Of a stretch of DNA of 64,000 nucleotides, positions 16,545 through 28,192 are shown piece by piece. This DNA comes from Elizabethkingia miricola. GTDB taxonomy: Bacteria; Bacteroidota; Bacteroidia; Flavobacteriales; Weeksellaceae. Both the position numbers and the translations under genes were made by a program. Positions within the stretch are counted from its first letter, which is position 1. Each line of letters starts with the position of its first letter. The DNA lies in contig NZ_LSGQ01000033.1 in NCBI RefSeq assembly GCF_001675285.1, forward strand, positions 101,647 to 165,646, in the 5' to 3' direction. The notes under the pieces are model-generated. The model ran no database searches and was not told the DNA's origin. It saw only the letters and a list, made by a program, of their open reading frames with translations.

Positions 16545-17660
16545 TCATATTAAAAAAACTTTATCCCAGTCTTTCATTACGGGATCATAGCCTGAGTTGC
16601 GGATTATGTTTTTCACTTCCTCCATGCTTCTTTCATCACTGGTTTCAAACTGCTCCAGAGACTGCGGATCCACAGCATAACCTCCAGGATTGGTTTTAGA
16701 AGCGGCACTCATCGTTGTTACTCCCAGCGGAATCACATGATTTCTAAAATTTTCATTCTCTCTGGTAGAGACCGAGATTTCCAGATCTTCATTCCAAATC
16801 CGGTAGGCACAGATAAGCTGTAACAAATCCCTGTCACTCATAATAAAATTAGGTTCAATAATTCCTTCTGCGGGTCTTAACCGCGGAAATGAAACCGAAA
16901 ACTTAGTCTGCCAGTATTGTTTCTGGAGATAATCTATATGCAGGGCATTAAAGAAACTATCTACCCGCCAGTCTTCAAGTCCGAGTAAAACTCCCAGTCC
17001 TATTTTATGCAGTCCTGCCTCTCCTATTCTGTCGGGTGTATCGAGTCTGAAATCGAAATTAGATTTCTTTCCTTTAGGATGATATTCTTTGTAAACAGCC
17101 TGATGATAAGTTTCCTGATATACCAATACCGAATGTACACCGGCATCATGCAATAACTGGTATTCTTCTTGTGATAAAGGCTGAACCTCAATAGAAATAT
17201 TGGCAAAGTAAGGCCGAAGCAATTTAATGGCATTTAGAAAATATTCTATTCCTACTGTTTTATTGGCCTCACCACTCACCAGCAGGACATGGTTTATACC
17301 CATTGTTTTCAGCGCCATCGCTTCTATGATAATTTCCGTGTCGGACAGTGTTTTGCGTCTGATTTTATTATCCAGACTAAAACCACAGTAAGTACAGATG
17401 TTCTGACATTCATTACTCAGATATAAGGGAGCATACATTTGTATAACCTTACCAAATCTCTTCTGCGTAAGGCTTTGTGCCATTTTAGCCATAATTTCCA
17501 GATAGGGAGCTGCTGCCGGAGAAAGCAATACCATAAAATCTTCAACAGTTCTCCTTCTCTTATTCAATACATTTTCCACCTGCTGTGTTGTCGCTGTATA
17601 AATTTTATTTTTTATACCCTCCCAGTCATATTGCAGAAATGTATTTTTAAATGTTTTCAT
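16545..17660 (-). CDS. thiH: 2-iminoacetate synthase (tyrosine lyase)
   Basis: This 371-residue radical SAM enzyme cleaves tyrosine to dehydroglycine (2-iminoacetate) for the thiazole ring of thiamine. The CxxxCxxC cluster motif is visible (NECQNICTYCGFSL), followed by the GINHVLLVSGE segment. The C-terminal biotin/thiamine-synthesis-associated region is present (ISVSTRENENFRNH). Length is normal. It is separated from thiG by a gap carrying repeat copy C. Use of ThiH means that glycine imine comes from tyrosine without oxygen, unlike the ThiO route. Confidence 0.94.
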   Translation of the reverse strand: MKTFKNTFLQYDWEGIKNKIYTATTQQVENVLNKRRRTVEDFMVLLSPAAAPYLEIMAKMAQSLTQKRFGKVIQMYAPLYLSNECQNICTYCGFSLDNKIRRKTLSDTEIIIEAMALKTMGINHVLLVSGEANKTVGIEYFLNAIKLLRPYFANISIEVQPLSQEEYQLLHDAGVHSVLVYQETYHQAVYKEYHPKGKKSNFDFRLDTPDRIGEAGLHKIGLGVLLGLEDWRVDSFFNALHIDYLQKQYWQTKFSVSFPRLRPAEGIIEPNFIMSDRDLLQLICAYRIWNEDLEISVSTRENENFRNHVIPLGVTTMSAASKTNPGGYAVDPQSLEQFETSDERSMEEVKNIIRNSGYDPVMKDWDKVFLI

Positions 17661-17690
17661 GTATTCGTTTTTTATAATTCATTTAATATT

Positions 17691-17772
17691 GGAAAGTAAA
17701 CTTTCACATATACACTATGTTAGTATCAGAGATACCTCTATCCGCCTCTTAAAAACCATGTCTCTATATGGT
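17691..17772 (+). repeat. Intergenic repeat family, copy C
   Basis: It shares GGAAAGTAAA, ACTATGTTAGTATCAGAGATACCT and a degenerate right arm (CCATGTCTCTATATGGT) with copy B; the left arm is lost. It lies between thiG and thiH. Confidence 0.65.
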
Positions 17773-17852
17773 AAAAAATTATTTTCTAAATCCTTTGTCG
17801 CTTTTCACGCCTTAGAGTTTTGATTTATCATATAATAAGTCAAAAGCCATTC

Positions 17853-18617
17853 CTATAAAAATGACGTTAACGGGCTGGATGCTACTGCTCCGGAATGCAC
17901 AGCTCCCAGCTGAGCTTCATAACCTCTTCTTCCGGCTATAACTGCTTCTTTAAATGCTATCGCCATTTGTACAGGATCTCCTGCCACTGCTATTGCAGTG
18001 TTTACCAGAACTGCATCTGCTCCCATTTCCATCGCTTTTGCCGCGTCCGACGGGGCACCAATTCCGGCATCTACTACTACGGGTACATTGCTCTGCTCAA
18101 TAATAATCTCCAGAAAATCCAGTGTTCTCAAACCTTTATTACTTCCTATGGGTGCGCCTAAAGGCATAACCACGGCAGTTCCGGCATTTTCCAATCTTTT
18201 GCACAACACCGGATCAGCATGTATATAAGGCATAACGATAAAACCTAATTTAGCCAGTTCTTCAGTAGCTTTTAAGGTTTCTATAGGATCGGGTAACAAG
18301 TAACGGGGATCCGGATGTATTTCCAGTTTCAGCCAGTTTGTTTCCAAAGCTTCTCTTGCCAGCTGTGCTGCAAGCACCGCCTCCTTTGCGTTTCTCGCTC
18401 CGGATGTATTAGGCAGAAGATGGACATCCGGCAATTGTAAAGCAGTTAATAGATCATCGGAATCCGACTGATGGTCTATGCGTTTTAGTGCCATTGTTAC
18501 CAATTCGGATTCTGAAGCTTTTACAGCTTCTGTCATTTGGGACATATTCCCAAACTTTCCTGTTCCCAGAAATAATCTGGATGTATAAATTCTGTCTGCT
18601 ATTTGTAAGTTATTCAT
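17853..18617 (-). CDS. thiG: Thiazole synthase
   Basis: Starting at ATG 18617 gives 254 residues, the usual ThiG length ([20 protein letters not shown]); the in-frame codon at 18662 lies inside thiE. The Schiff-base lysine segment ([16 protein letters not shown]) and the phosphate-binding glycine segments ([20 protein letters not shown]) are present. It condenses deoxyxylulose 5-phosphate, dehydroglycine and ThiS-thiocarboxylate into the thiazole phosphate. It overlaps thiE by 8 bp. Confidence 0.95.
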   Translation of the reverse strand: MNNLQIADRIYTSRLFLGTGKFGNMSQMTEAVKASESELVTMALKRIDHQSDSDDLLTALQLPDVHLLPNTSGARNAKEAVLAAQLAREALETNWLKLEIHPDPRYLLPDPIETLKATEELAKLGFIVMPYIHADPVLCKRLENAGTAVVMPLGAPIGSNKGLRTLDFLEIIIEQSNVPVVVDAGIGAPSDAAKAMEMGADAVLVNTAIAVAGDPVQMAIAFKEAVIAGRRGYEAQLGAVHSGAVASSPLTSFL

Positions 18618-19219
18618 TGAATATTGTTTTAATGGTTGAAACCAATTCAGGTTTTTTAGCAATTAGTCCGGATACAGCGATGCCATATAGACCAATATCT
18701 TTTAAAGCGCCGATATCCTCTACCTGAATACCGCCGATAGCAAAGATTGGTGGCAAACTGATTTGCTGTTCCTGGAAATGTTTAAAAATATTTTTATAAC
18801 CTTCCAGACCGAGAATTGGACTTAGTTTTTCTTTTGTAGAGGTAAATCGAAAAGGACCTAAACCTATATAATCACAGTTTTCGTCGATACGCTGCCTGAT
18901 ATCCTCAATAGTATTAGCCGTCCCGCCAATAATTTTATGATCTCCCAGAATACTTCTGGCTTCCATTACCGTGGTATCTGTTAATCCCAGATGTACACCA
19001 TCTGCATCAATTGCTTTGGCTATACTCACATGGTCATTGATAATGCACTGAGCACCAAATTCTCTACAGTGCTTTTGTACTTTCATACAAAGTTCCTGCA
19101 ATGCTTCCGCATCCGAATCTTTCCAACGTACCTGAATCCAGTCTGCCCCGTTCAACAAAGCTTTTAGAATATTCCTTTCCTGTTCTTCGGCATTTACACC
19201 CTGTGATATATATTGCAGT

Positions 19220-19230
<11 letters not shown>
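18610..19230 (-). CDS. thiE: Thiamine phosphate synthase
   Basis: This 206-residue TIM-barrel enzyme joins HMP-pyrophosphate and thiazole phosphate. The substrate motifs are intact: [26 protein letters not shown] and a C-terminal FAIGGI plus GIAVSGLI phosphate loop. Of the two ThiE-like genes in this operon, this one has the canonical active site. It overlaps its upstream paralogue by 11 bp. Confidence 0.92.
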
Positions 19231-21663
<2,433 letters not shown>

Positions 21664-21669
21664 TTAGTA

Positions 21670-21876
21670 TTAACCTCCTTGTGTAGCGGTAATGATAAGA
21701 ACAGAATCTTTGTCCCGAAGAATAGTATTACCCCAGTCGGCCTTAGGAATAACAAGACTGTTAACAGCCACAGCAATACCTTTAGATTTTCCGGGAGCTT
21801 CCAGTTGCATCAATATTTCCAGTGTGGAAGGCAGATGCTCGTAATTTCTTTTCTCGTGATTAATTGTTAGTTCCAT
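21670..21876 (-). CDS. thiS: Sulfur carrier protein ThiS
   Basis: This 68-residue ubiquitin-fold carrier ends in Gly-Gly (TATQGG), the site of adenylation by ThiF and thiocarboxylation. VNSLVIPKADWGNTIL and LRDKDSVLIITA are typical ThiS segments. First gene after the TPP riboswitch. Confidence 0.93.
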   Translation of the reverse strand: MELTINHEKRNYEHLPSTLEILMQLEAPGKSKGIAVAVNSLVIPKADWGNTILRDKDSVLIITATQGG

Positions 21877-21947
21877 TCCTGATAATTTTTAGATATATAA
21901 CTTCAGGAATGGCCACAAAAGTGCAGAAAGCACCAATGAAGACATTT

Positions 21948-22027
21948 TACTTTTCCCTACGCCAGTATGACCCGGATCAGGTTCAAAGGGTAAAATCTCA
22001 GCCTGCAAGTTTGCAGACACCCCTAAA
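21948..22027 (-). promoter_or_regulatory. TPP riboswitch of the thiamine operon
   Basis: The minus strand contains the conserved thi-box elements in order: GGGGTG, CTGAGA, ACCC, GAACCTGATCCGGGT and GGCGTAGGGA. It lies about 70 bp before thiS, so TPP binding should repress the whole thiS-thiF operon. A perfect -7 box just upstream places the transcription start at its 5' edge. Confidence 0.96.
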
Positions 22028-22035
22028 GTCGATTA

Positions 22036-22043
22036 CAAAGATA
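22036..22043 (-). promoter_or_regulatory. -7 promoter box of the thiamine operon
   Basis: On the minus strand it reads TATCTTTG, a perfect TAnnTTTG. It lies about 9 bp before the riboswitch, which fits the aptamer beginning at or just after +1. Confidence 0.7.
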
Positions 22044-22237
22044 GAAAAAAACCGACAGGTTGTGTATAATCTCTGAAATTCTTCAGCCTAAAGATGTTTA
22101 AATATCTAGATCGAAAAATTTATATACACAAGAGCATCAATTATTATAATATATACAGCGTTTTAAGCACAGGAAAAATCATAGATTTTCAAAAATCAAT
22201 ACATAAAAACATTGGCTGTTAGATTATTAATTTCAGG

Positions 22238-22254
22238 TATTTATCTAATAATTA
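22238..22254. promoter_or_regulatory. Palindromic operator candidate, upstream copy
   Basis: TATTTATCTAATAATTA is an inverted repeat of TAATTAT/ATAATTA with spacer CTA and one mismatch. It lies about 80 bp before the promoter of the SRPBCC-EVE-MarR operon. A perfect copy in a similar context (AGGTA before it) is at 23662-23678, at the other end of the operon. It is probably bound by the MarR protein encoded there. Confidence 0.6.
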
Positions 22255-22315
22255 GCACTCTAGATGTTTTACGTTCAAAAAAATAATAATCTTTACTTAT
22301 TATAAGTGCAATTAT

Positions 22316-22323
22316 TATATTTG
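22316..22323 (+). promoter_or_regulatory. -7 promoter box of the SRPBCC-EVE-MarR operon
   Basis: TATATTTG, a perfect TAnnTTTG, 19 bp before the ATG at 22343. The preceding 270 bp to the riboswitch are AT-rich with no gene. Confidence 0.65.
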
Positions 22324-22342
22324 TATTTTAAAAATATATACT

Positions 22343-22762
22343 ATGTGGAGAAAATCGTATTCAATAATTACAAAAGAGGTAACAAAAGAGCAAATCTGGA
22401 AATTAACAACTGACATTGATAATTGGAAAAATTGGGATAGCTCAGTGGAGGATTCAAAACTATTAGGAGACTTCAAAGTGGGAAGCTTATTTACATTAAA
22501 ACCTAAAGGTGGGCCAAAAGTAAAGATAAAACTTGTTGAAATTGAGCCTTATAAGAAATTTACTGATCTGACAGAATTTCCCTTAGCAAAGATGTATGGT
22601 GAACATCTTTATGAGGAAACAAGTGACGGACTGAAAATAACTGTAACTATGACTGTAAAAGGACTGCTAAGCTTTGTATGGGTAAGATTGGTTGCAAAAG
22701 ACATTGTCGATAATTTGGTAGACGATATTGCTAACCAAATAAAAAATGCTAAGAAATTATGA
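22343..22762 (+). CDS. SRPBCC (START-like) family protein
   Basis: This 139-residue protein has the fold-typical opening (YSIITKEVTKEQIWKLTTDI, then NWKNWDSSVEDSKLLG) and a long C-terminal helix (KDIVDNLVDDIANQIKNAKKL) that closes the hydrophobic pocket. SRPBCC proteins bind hydrophobic ligands; the ligand here is unknown. It is the first gene of a three-gene operon and overlaps the EVE gene by 4 bp (ATGA). The fixed pairing with a MarR regulator suggests response to a small hydrophobic compound (inference). Confidence 0.85.
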   Translation: MWRKSYSIITKEVTKEQIWKLTTDIDNWKNWDSSVEDSKLLGDFKVGSLFTLKPKGGPKVKIKLVEIEPYKKFTDLTEFPLAKMYGEHLYEETSDGLKITVTMTVKGLLSFVWVRLVAKDIVDNLVDDIANQIKNAKKL

Positions 22763-23184
22763 TGCGATTTTGGATAGCTTCTATATCAAAAGAACATGCT
22801 ATGCGTGGTGTAAATGGAAATTTTATTCAGGTTTGTCACGGTAAAAAAGCTCCATTAAAACGAATGAGTAAAGGAGATATGATTCTTATTTATTCTTCTA
22901 AAATCACATTAGATGGAAATGAGAAGTGTCAAAAGTTTACTGCAATTGGACAAGTGATTGATGATGAAATTTATCAATTTCAGATGTCTGAAAATTTTAT
23001 TCCATTCAGAAGGAATATAAGATTTTATGAATGTAAAGAATACTCGATTGTGCCATTAATTGCTGAACTTGATTTTATTGAGAATAAAAAAATGTGGGGC
23101 TATCCTTTTCGCTATGGATTTTTTGAAATCAATAAAAAAGATTATAATTTAATCGCTTCGAAAATGATTATGAATGAAAAATAA
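22759..23184 (+). CDS. EVE/YTH-like domain protein
   Basis: This 141-residue protein fits the EVE domain (PUA-like fold): it opens with FWIASISKEHAMRGVNGNFI, has an aromatic/basic pocket segment (KAPLKRMSKGDMILIYSSK) and ends with the GYPFRYGFFEI strand. EVE proteins read modified bases in DNA or RNA. Some are linked to restriction of modified DNA, but this stand-alone copy has no nuclease partner nearby. It overlaps the MarR gene by 11 bp. Confidence 0.85.
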   Translation: MMRFWIASISKEHAMRGVNGNFIQVCHGKKAPLKRMSKGDMILIYSSKITLDGNEKCQKFTAIGQVIDDEIYQFQMSENFIPFRRNIRFYECKEYSIVPLIAELDFIENKKMWGYPFRYGFFEINKKDYNLIASKMIMNEK

Positions 23185-23638
23185 AGATAATACATTTAGC
23201 TTCGAAAGATCCGAAGACAGTACAGGCTTTCTACTATGGCAGGTAACCAATCTGTGGCAGCGGGAAATAAAGAAGGCATTGGAAAAATATGAATTAACGC
23301 ATGCCCAATTTGTATTACTCGCAAGTGCGCATTGGCTTTCATTACAAAAAAAGGATGTAACACAGATTTTACTTTCCAATCACACCCAAATAGATCCGAT
23401 GACTACATCTACTGTATTAAGGACTTTGCAGACAAAAGGATTTATCAGACGAACGGAGCATAAAACAGATACCAGAGCTAAAACGGTTGAGCTAACGGAT
23501 GCAGGACTAAAAAATATAAAACAGGCTATTGTGGTGGTTGAAAATTTTGACCGACAATTCTTTGGAATGCTTGATGGAAAAGCCCATGATTTTAACAGCA
23601 AATTAATAGCATTGTTGGGAAATAAAAATAATATATAG
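23174..23638 (+). CDS. MarR family transcriptional regulator
   Basis: This 154-residue winged-helix protein has a recognition region (HTQIDPMTTSTVLRTLQTKG) and wing (IRRTEHKTDTRAKTVELTDAG) that are clearly MarR-like. No redox cysteine is present. It is the last gene of the operon; 17-bp near-perfect palindromes before and after the operon are good candidates for its own operators. Expected to repress the operon until a ligand is bound. Confidence 0.9.
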   Translation: MKNKDNTFSFERSEDSTGFLLWQVTNLWQREIKKALEKYELTHAQFVLLASAHWLSLQKKDVTQILLSNHTQIDPMTTSTVLRTLQTKGFIRRTEHKTDTRAKTVELTDAGLKNIKQAIVVVENFDRQFFGMLDGKAHDFNSKLIALLGNKNNI

Positions 23639-23645
23639 ATACAGT

Positions 23646-23712
23646 CCCTGGTGCATTTAGGTAATTATCTAATAATTAACTGATTCCTTTCTTTTTCTAA
23701 ATGCACCACGGG
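23646..23712 (+). promoter_or_regulatory. Long inverted repeat enclosing the second palindrome
   Basis: CCCTGGTGCATTTAG (23646-23660) pairs with CTAAATGCACCACGGG (23697-23712) with a single bulged base. The 36-bp interval holds the perfect palindrome TAATTATCTAATAATTA (23662-23678). It could form a tall stem in RNA or act as a compound protein-binding site. There is no T run directly after it, so a simple terminator is unlikely. Confidence 0.6.
23662..23678. promoter_or_regulatory. Palindromic operator candidate, downstream copy
   Basis: TAATTATCTAATAATTA is a perfect inverted repeat with 7-bp arms and a 3-bp spacer. It matches the copy at 22238-22254 at 16 of 17 positions. Confidence 0.6.
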
Positions 23713-23878
23713 TTAAGAAATGTAAACAGTGTTTGTGTCATAGTGTTGAATGAGATACTTTGTATAATTTTTAATTCATCTGACATTGAAATTCTTTATT
23801 CAGTTCGTCATTAATTACTCCCTGCTATTATTTTAGAAATAGAAAATTTCATGTAAATTTGGAGTTATTTATTACATA

Positions 23879-24880
23879 ATGAAGAAGTTTATATTTCCTT
23901 TATTAGTCTTTGGGACACTAACATTTGCCCAGAAAAAGTATGTAATGGTGATCCACGGAGGTGCCGGAACAATAACCAAAGCCAATCTTTCTCCTGAAAA
24001 AGAAAAAGAATATCGCGAAAAACTTACAGAAGCACTTCAAAAAGGATATGCCGAGATCAAAAACGGTAAATCTTCTTTAGACGCTGTCTCTTCAGCGATT
24101 ATGGTTATGGAGGATTCTCCTTTGTTCAATGCCGGAAAGGGCGCTGTCTTCACTAATGAAGGAAGAAATGAACTGGATGCATCCATTATGAATGGAAAAG
24201 ATCAGAAAGCAGGTGCTGTTGCTGGTGTTACCACTATAAAAAATCCAATTCTGGCAGCAAGAGCTGTTATGGATAAATCGGAACATGTTATGATGGCCGG
24301 CCCCGGAGCGGAGAAATTTGCAAAGGAACAGAAACTGGAAATTGTAGATCCTAAATATTTCTGGACTGAAAAGGCTTGGAACAGCCTGCAAAAAGTAAAG
24401 GCTATGGAAACTGCTAAGAAAACAAGCCAGAACAGTAAAGAGCAATATCCTGACTATTTTATTGTTGACCATAAATTTGGTACTGTTGGTGCTGTAGCAC
24501 TGGACAAAAACGGTAATATTGCTGCCGGAACTTCTACAGGCGGTATGACCAACAAAAAATACGGGCGAATTGGTGATTCACCTATTATTGGTGCTGGAAC
24601 CTATGCCAATGAACAGGTGGGAATTTCCGGAACAGGATGGGGAGAGTTTTTCATCCGTACAGTAGCTTCCAAAACAGCGGCAGACCGCATGAAATATCTT
24701 CATAAACCTGTTACTGAAGCAACACAGGAAAGTATCGATGAAATCGGAAAACTAGGTGGCAATGGAGGCCTTATCGCGCTGGATAAGGACGGAAATGTAG
24801 CAATGCCATTTAATACCGAGGGGATGTACCGCGGAACAGTAACCGATAAAGGTGAAATAGAGGTATATATCTACAAGTAA
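23879..24880 (+). CDS. Isoaspartyl peptidase/L-asparaginase (Ntn-hydrolase, plant type)
   Basis: The 333-residue precursor has an N-terminal signal peptide (MKKFIFPLLVFGTLTFAQ), so it is exported. The family is made as one chain and cuts itself before a catalytic Thr, here in KFGTVGAVALDKNG. Other signatures are the start of the alpha chain (VIHGGAGTI), the substrate loop GAGTYANEQ and the terminal FNTEGMYRG. It removes isoaspartyl residues or hydrolyses asparagine in the periplasm. It is distinct from the glycosylasparaginase known from this genus. It appears to be transcribed alone. Confidence 0.93.
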   Translation: MKKFIFPLLVFGTLTFAQKKYVMVIHGGAGTITKANLSPEKEKEYREKLTEALQKGYAEIKNGKSSLDAVSSAIMVMEDSPLFNAGKGAVFTNEGRNELDASIMNGKDQKAGAVAGVTTIKNPILAARAVMDKSEHVMMAGPGAEKFAKEQKLEIVDPKYFWTEKAWNSLQKVKAMETAKKTSQNSKEQYPDYFIVDHKFGTVGAVALDKNGNIAAGTSTGGMTNKKYGRIGDSPIIGAGTYANEQVGISGTGWGEFFIRTVASKTAADRMKYLHKPVTEATQESIDEIGKLGGNGGLIALDKDGNVAMPFNTEGMYRGTVTDKGEIEVYIYK

Positions 24881-24881
24881 A

Positions 24882-24997
24882 AACCACATAATCATTAAAC
24901 ATAAGGTTAAATTTTTTACACAGAGCCCAATATTATAACTTTTAATAGCTCTGTTCTGCCCAGGCAGACTATCTTAAACCTATGTATCTATGTGGTT
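24882..24997 (+). repeat. Intergenic repeat family, copy D
   Basis: It starts AACCACATAATCATTAAACATAAGG and ends CCTATGTATCTATGTGGTT: well-kept terminal arms with a different centre. It begins right after the asparaginase stop codon. Confidence 0.7.
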
Positions 24998-25058
24998 AAA
25001 ATGAGATCTGATCTCTGTAACAAATTCTGAAAAGAAAGACTAACAAGAAAAAATAATA

Positions 25059-25961
25059 ATGCTAAAAGCTATAAATGTTACCAAAACCTATAATGCAGGT
25101 AAAAAGGTAGCACTCAACAACTTCAGTATTGAGGTTCCAAAAGGAAGTATTTACGGTCTTCTGGGTCCTAACGGTGCCGGAAAAACATCATTTATCCGTA
25201 TTATCAACCAGATTACCCAACCGGATAGCGGAGAAATTTTTATTGATGGCCAAAAATTAAGCCCTGAGCATATTCAAAAAATTGGATACATGCCTGAAGA
25301 GCGTGGTTTGTATAAAAACATGACCATCGGAGATCAGCTTACTTATTTTGGAGAACTGAAAGGTATGTCCAAGCACGATGCCATTACACAAGCTAAATAC
25401 TGGTTTGAGCAGCTAAATATAGACCAGTGGTGGAAGAAAAAATTGTCTGAACTGTCTAAAGGAATGGCTCAGAAAATACAATTTGTGGTAACCGTTCTAC
25501 ATCAGCCTAAATTGTTAATTCTGGATGAACCTTTCTCAGGATTCGACCCTGTAAATGCCAACCTGATTAAAGATAAAATTCTTCAACTGAAAGAACAGGG
25601 CACAACAATTATTCTATCTACACACCGAATGGAATCAGTAGAAGAAATGTGTGATTATGTAGCGCTGATTAACCAGTCGAATAAAATACTGGACGGAAAG
25701 GTATTCGATGTCCGCGAGCAGTTTAAACAAAACCTGTTTAATGTAGTATTGACAGACCTGCAGCCAGACAACTTTGAAAACTTTAAGACCAGATATACAC
25801 CGGATAATATTATCCAGGAAAACGGGCTTATTAGTTTCCAGATTAGAAATGAAAGCAATTCTAATATCCTGCTTGAAGAGCTGTTAAAAACTGGTAAGGT
25901 GAGAGTTTTCGAAGAGAAAATCCCAAGTATGAATGAAGTATTCATTAATGCTGTAAAGTAA
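25059..25961 (+). CDS. ABC transporter ATP-binding protein (NatA-like)
   Basis: This 300-residue protein has Walker A GPNGAGKTSFIR, Q-loop region, signature LSKGMAQK, Walker B LLILDEPFSGFDP and the H-loop STHRMESVEE. The C-terminal 80 residues form an extra domain common in Na+ or drug exporter ATPases of the NatA/CcmA/DRA group. It energises the permease encoded 24 bp downstream. Confidence 0.93.
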   Translation: MLKAINVTKTYNAGKKVALNNFSIEVPKGSIYGLLGPNGAGKTSFIRIINQITQPDSGEIFIDGQKLSPEHIQKIGYMPEERGLYKNMTIGDQLTYFGELKGMSKHDAITQAKYWFEQLNIDQWWKKKLSELSKGMAQKIQFVVTVLHQPKLLILDEPFSGFDPVNANLIKDKILQLKEQGTTIILSTHRMESVEEMCDYVALINQSNKILDGKVFDVREQFKQNLFNVVLTDLQPDNFENFKTRYTPDNIIQENGLISFQIRNESNSNILLEELLKTGKVRVFEEKIPSMNEVFINAVK

Positions 25962-25985
25962 ATCTCGAACCCAACGACTGAACTT

Positions 25986-27275
25986 ATGAAAAATATTATA
26001 CTTATTACCAAAAGAGAATATCTTACCCAGGTAAAGAAAAAATCTTTTGTTGTCCTTACGCTAATGGCACCTATCCTACTTTTGTTATTTGGTGCTGTCA
26101 TTACTTATATGTTCAAAGCGAACAAAACCCATTATAACATCGCAGTAGTAGATAACAGTCAGAGTTTTTCTAAAATGAAAAATTCAGGTGATATTACCTA
26201 CCAATATGTCTCTGAAAAAAGTGCCGGCACAATAAAAGGAACATTAACAGAAACAGAAGCTATAGATGGGCTCTTGGTTATTCCAAAACTGGAAGATAAC
26301 AATTACAGTAAACTGGAATCACAAACAAAACTGTACACAAATAAACAGATTGGCTTTGATTCCCGTAAAGAAATTTCTTCCGCTATTTCTGATGAAATAA
26401 GAAAGCTTAAAATACAACAACTGGGTATAAAAGAATCACAAATCCTGAATCTGAACCAGAATTTTACACTGAATACAGAAAACCTAAAGGAGAAAAAGCA
26501 AGATGATGATGCATTTCTTTTTGGCGTAAAATCTGCATTAGCAGGCATCCTGATGTATGCTACATTTATGTTTATCATTATGTATGGTGTCCGGGTAATG
26601 CGCAGTGTATTGGAAGAAAAAAACAACCGTGTAGTAGAGATTATTATTTCTTCTGTAAAACCTTTTGAACTGATGATGGGAAAAATTCTGGGGGTAACCT
26701 TGGTAGCCCTTACACAGTTTATTATATGGATCGCTATGACGGTAAGTGCTGCTGTATTTTTCAATCAAAAATACTCGGTCGCAGCAGCCGGTCCAATGGA
26801 TAAGCTAGGAAATATTCAGGAGATTTTTACGATGGTATCACACAGCCTATTGGGTATGGATTACGTGACCATTATCGGTGTATTTATATTCTATTTTCTT
26901 TTAGGATATATATTCTACAGCTCTATTTATGCTGCTGTAGGCTCTGCTGTAGACAATGAAACAGAAACCCAGCAGTTTACCTTATTTGCTATTTTACCAC
27001 TAATGCTGAGCTTATATGGCAGCTTTAGCATTATGAATAATCCTGAAGGTCCTTTAGCTTTCTGGCTGTCTATAATTCCGTTAACATCACCAGTTGCTAT
27101 GATTGCCAGAATACCATTTGGTGTACCTATGTGGCAATTATTACTTTCCATGGCATTACTTGCCGCATCAGCTCTGTTTATGATCTTTGTAGCTGGGAAA
27201 ATCTACCGTGTGGGTATTCTGATGTATGGTAACAAAGCTTCGGTAAAAGAGCTTTGGAAATGGATCAGAAGCTAA
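25986..27275 (+). CDS. ABC transporter permease (NatB-like)
   Basis: This 429-residue protein has the ABC-2 layout: an N-terminal membrane anchor (about 18-42), a large extracytoplasmic domain of about 140 residues, then five or six membrane helices from residue 180. The VLEEKNNRVVEIIISSVKP motif is typical of NatB/YhaP exporters. Likely substrates are Na+, small molecules or lipids; this cannot be resolved by eye. It forms an operon with the ATPase gene. Confidence 0.9.
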   Translation: MKNIILITKREYLTQVKKKSFVVLTLMAPILLLLFGAVITYMFKANKTHYNIAVVDNSQSFSKMKNSGDITYQYVSEKSAGTIKGTLTETEAIDGLLVIPKLEDNNYSKLESQTKLYTNKQIGFDSRKEISSAISDEIRKLKIQQLGIKESQILNLNQNFTLNTENLKEKKQDDDAFLFGVKSALAGILMYATFMFIIMYGVRVMRSVLEEKNNRVVEIIISSVKPFELMMGKILGVTLVALTQFIIWIAMTVSAAVFFNQKYSVAAAGPMDKLGNIQEIFTMVSHSLLGMDYVTIIGVFIFYFLLGYIFYSSIYAAVGSAVDNETETQQFTLFAILPLMLSLYGSFSIMNNPEGPLAFWLSIIPLTSPVAMIARIPFGVPMWQLLLSMALLAASALFMIFVAGKIYRVGILMYGNKASVKELWKWIRS

Positions 27276-27330
27276 CTAATTATGAAGTTAGAAATATTAA
27301 AATTCAACAGACAGATTTATAAAATAAAAA

Positions 27331-27354
27331 ATCCCGGATGACCGGGATTTTTTT
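27331..27354. terminator. Bidirectional terminator
   Basis: ATCCCGG and CCGGGAT arms (27331-27348) are flanked by an A run and a T run between converging genes. Confidence 0.85.
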
Positions 27355-27374
27355 ATGTCTTAATGTTATTTGTC

Positions 27375-28043
27375 TTATTTGAAGATATAGCTAACACCAA
27401 TGCTCGCTACTTGTTCAGACTTACTCTTAGAGCTTAGTTCGTTTACTAAACCTTTGTAAGTGTTGGTAAGTCCTAAGTCATACTTAATTGTGAATTCCCA
27501 TTCTCTTTTAAGGCTGTAACCAAGTCCTAATCCTATCCCAAAGTTAAAACTTGCTGCTTTACCGTTAAAACTGCTAGTCCCGCTATAATTAGGATCATAA
27601 TATTCTCTTCCCTGAGGAACATTTTTAACGTTCTGGTTTACCAGGAAGTTAAATCTAGGACCTGCCATTGCAAAAAACTCAGATGGTGCTTCAGAGAAAT
27701 AAGCTTTGAAATATACCGGAACACTGATGTAGTTATTTGCATATACTGCATTGTAACCATTAGCATTACGATCTCCGTTCTTAAAATCGCTATCCTTTCC
27801 TGTTTCACCAGCACCATAATATAGTACTTCTGGCTGTAAGAAAAACTGGTTAGCAGTTCCTATTGGGATTAAAGCTAATCCACCTGCCTGGAAAGTATAT
27901 CTTGGTCCGGAAGGCCTGTGTGCATTGCTCACTCCTGAACGGTTAAACCCGGCAGTAACCCCAAATCTGGTATTGTTGAAGTCAATCTGGGCAAACGAAA
28001 GCGTAGATAATGCTAATGCAGAAGTAAAAAGTAATTTCTTCAT
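27375..28043 (-). CDS. Outer-membrane beta-barrel protein (PorT family)
   Basis: This 222-residue protein has a signal peptide (MKKLLFTSALALSTLSFAQ) and alternating strands with glycine and aromatic residues (FNFGIGLGLGYSLKREWEF and a final VASIGVSYIFK). This is the small eight-strand barrel type frequent in flavobacteria. Function unknown; transcribed alone. Confidence 0.82.
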   Translation of the reverse strand: MKKLLFTSALALSTLSFAQIDFNNTRFGVTAGFNRSGVSNAHRPSGPRYTFQAGGLALIPIGTANQFFLQPEVLYYGAGETGKDSDFKNGDRNANGYNAVYANNYISVPVYFKAYFSEAPSEFFAMAGPRFNFLVNQNVKNVPQGREYYDPNYSGTSSFNGKAASFNFGIGLGLGYSLKREWEFTIKYDLGLTNTYKGLVNELSSKSKSEQVASIGVSYIFK

Positions 28044-28149
28044 AAAATTTCTGTTTTTTTAATTTTATATGGCAAATATAATGAAAACTTTCACTACATA
28101 GGCTCTTTGACTATCACATTTATACTACATTGCCTATAGGACATAAAAA

Positions 28150-28169
28150 AATCCCGAAAATTCGGGATT
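28150..28169 (-). terminator. Terminator of the lpx-efp-sucD operon
   Basis: AATCCCGAA and TTCGGGATT arms with a T run on the minus strand, 23 bp after the sucD stop. Confidence 0.85.
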
Positions 28170-28192
28170 TTATTTATGTTTTTAGCAAACAA

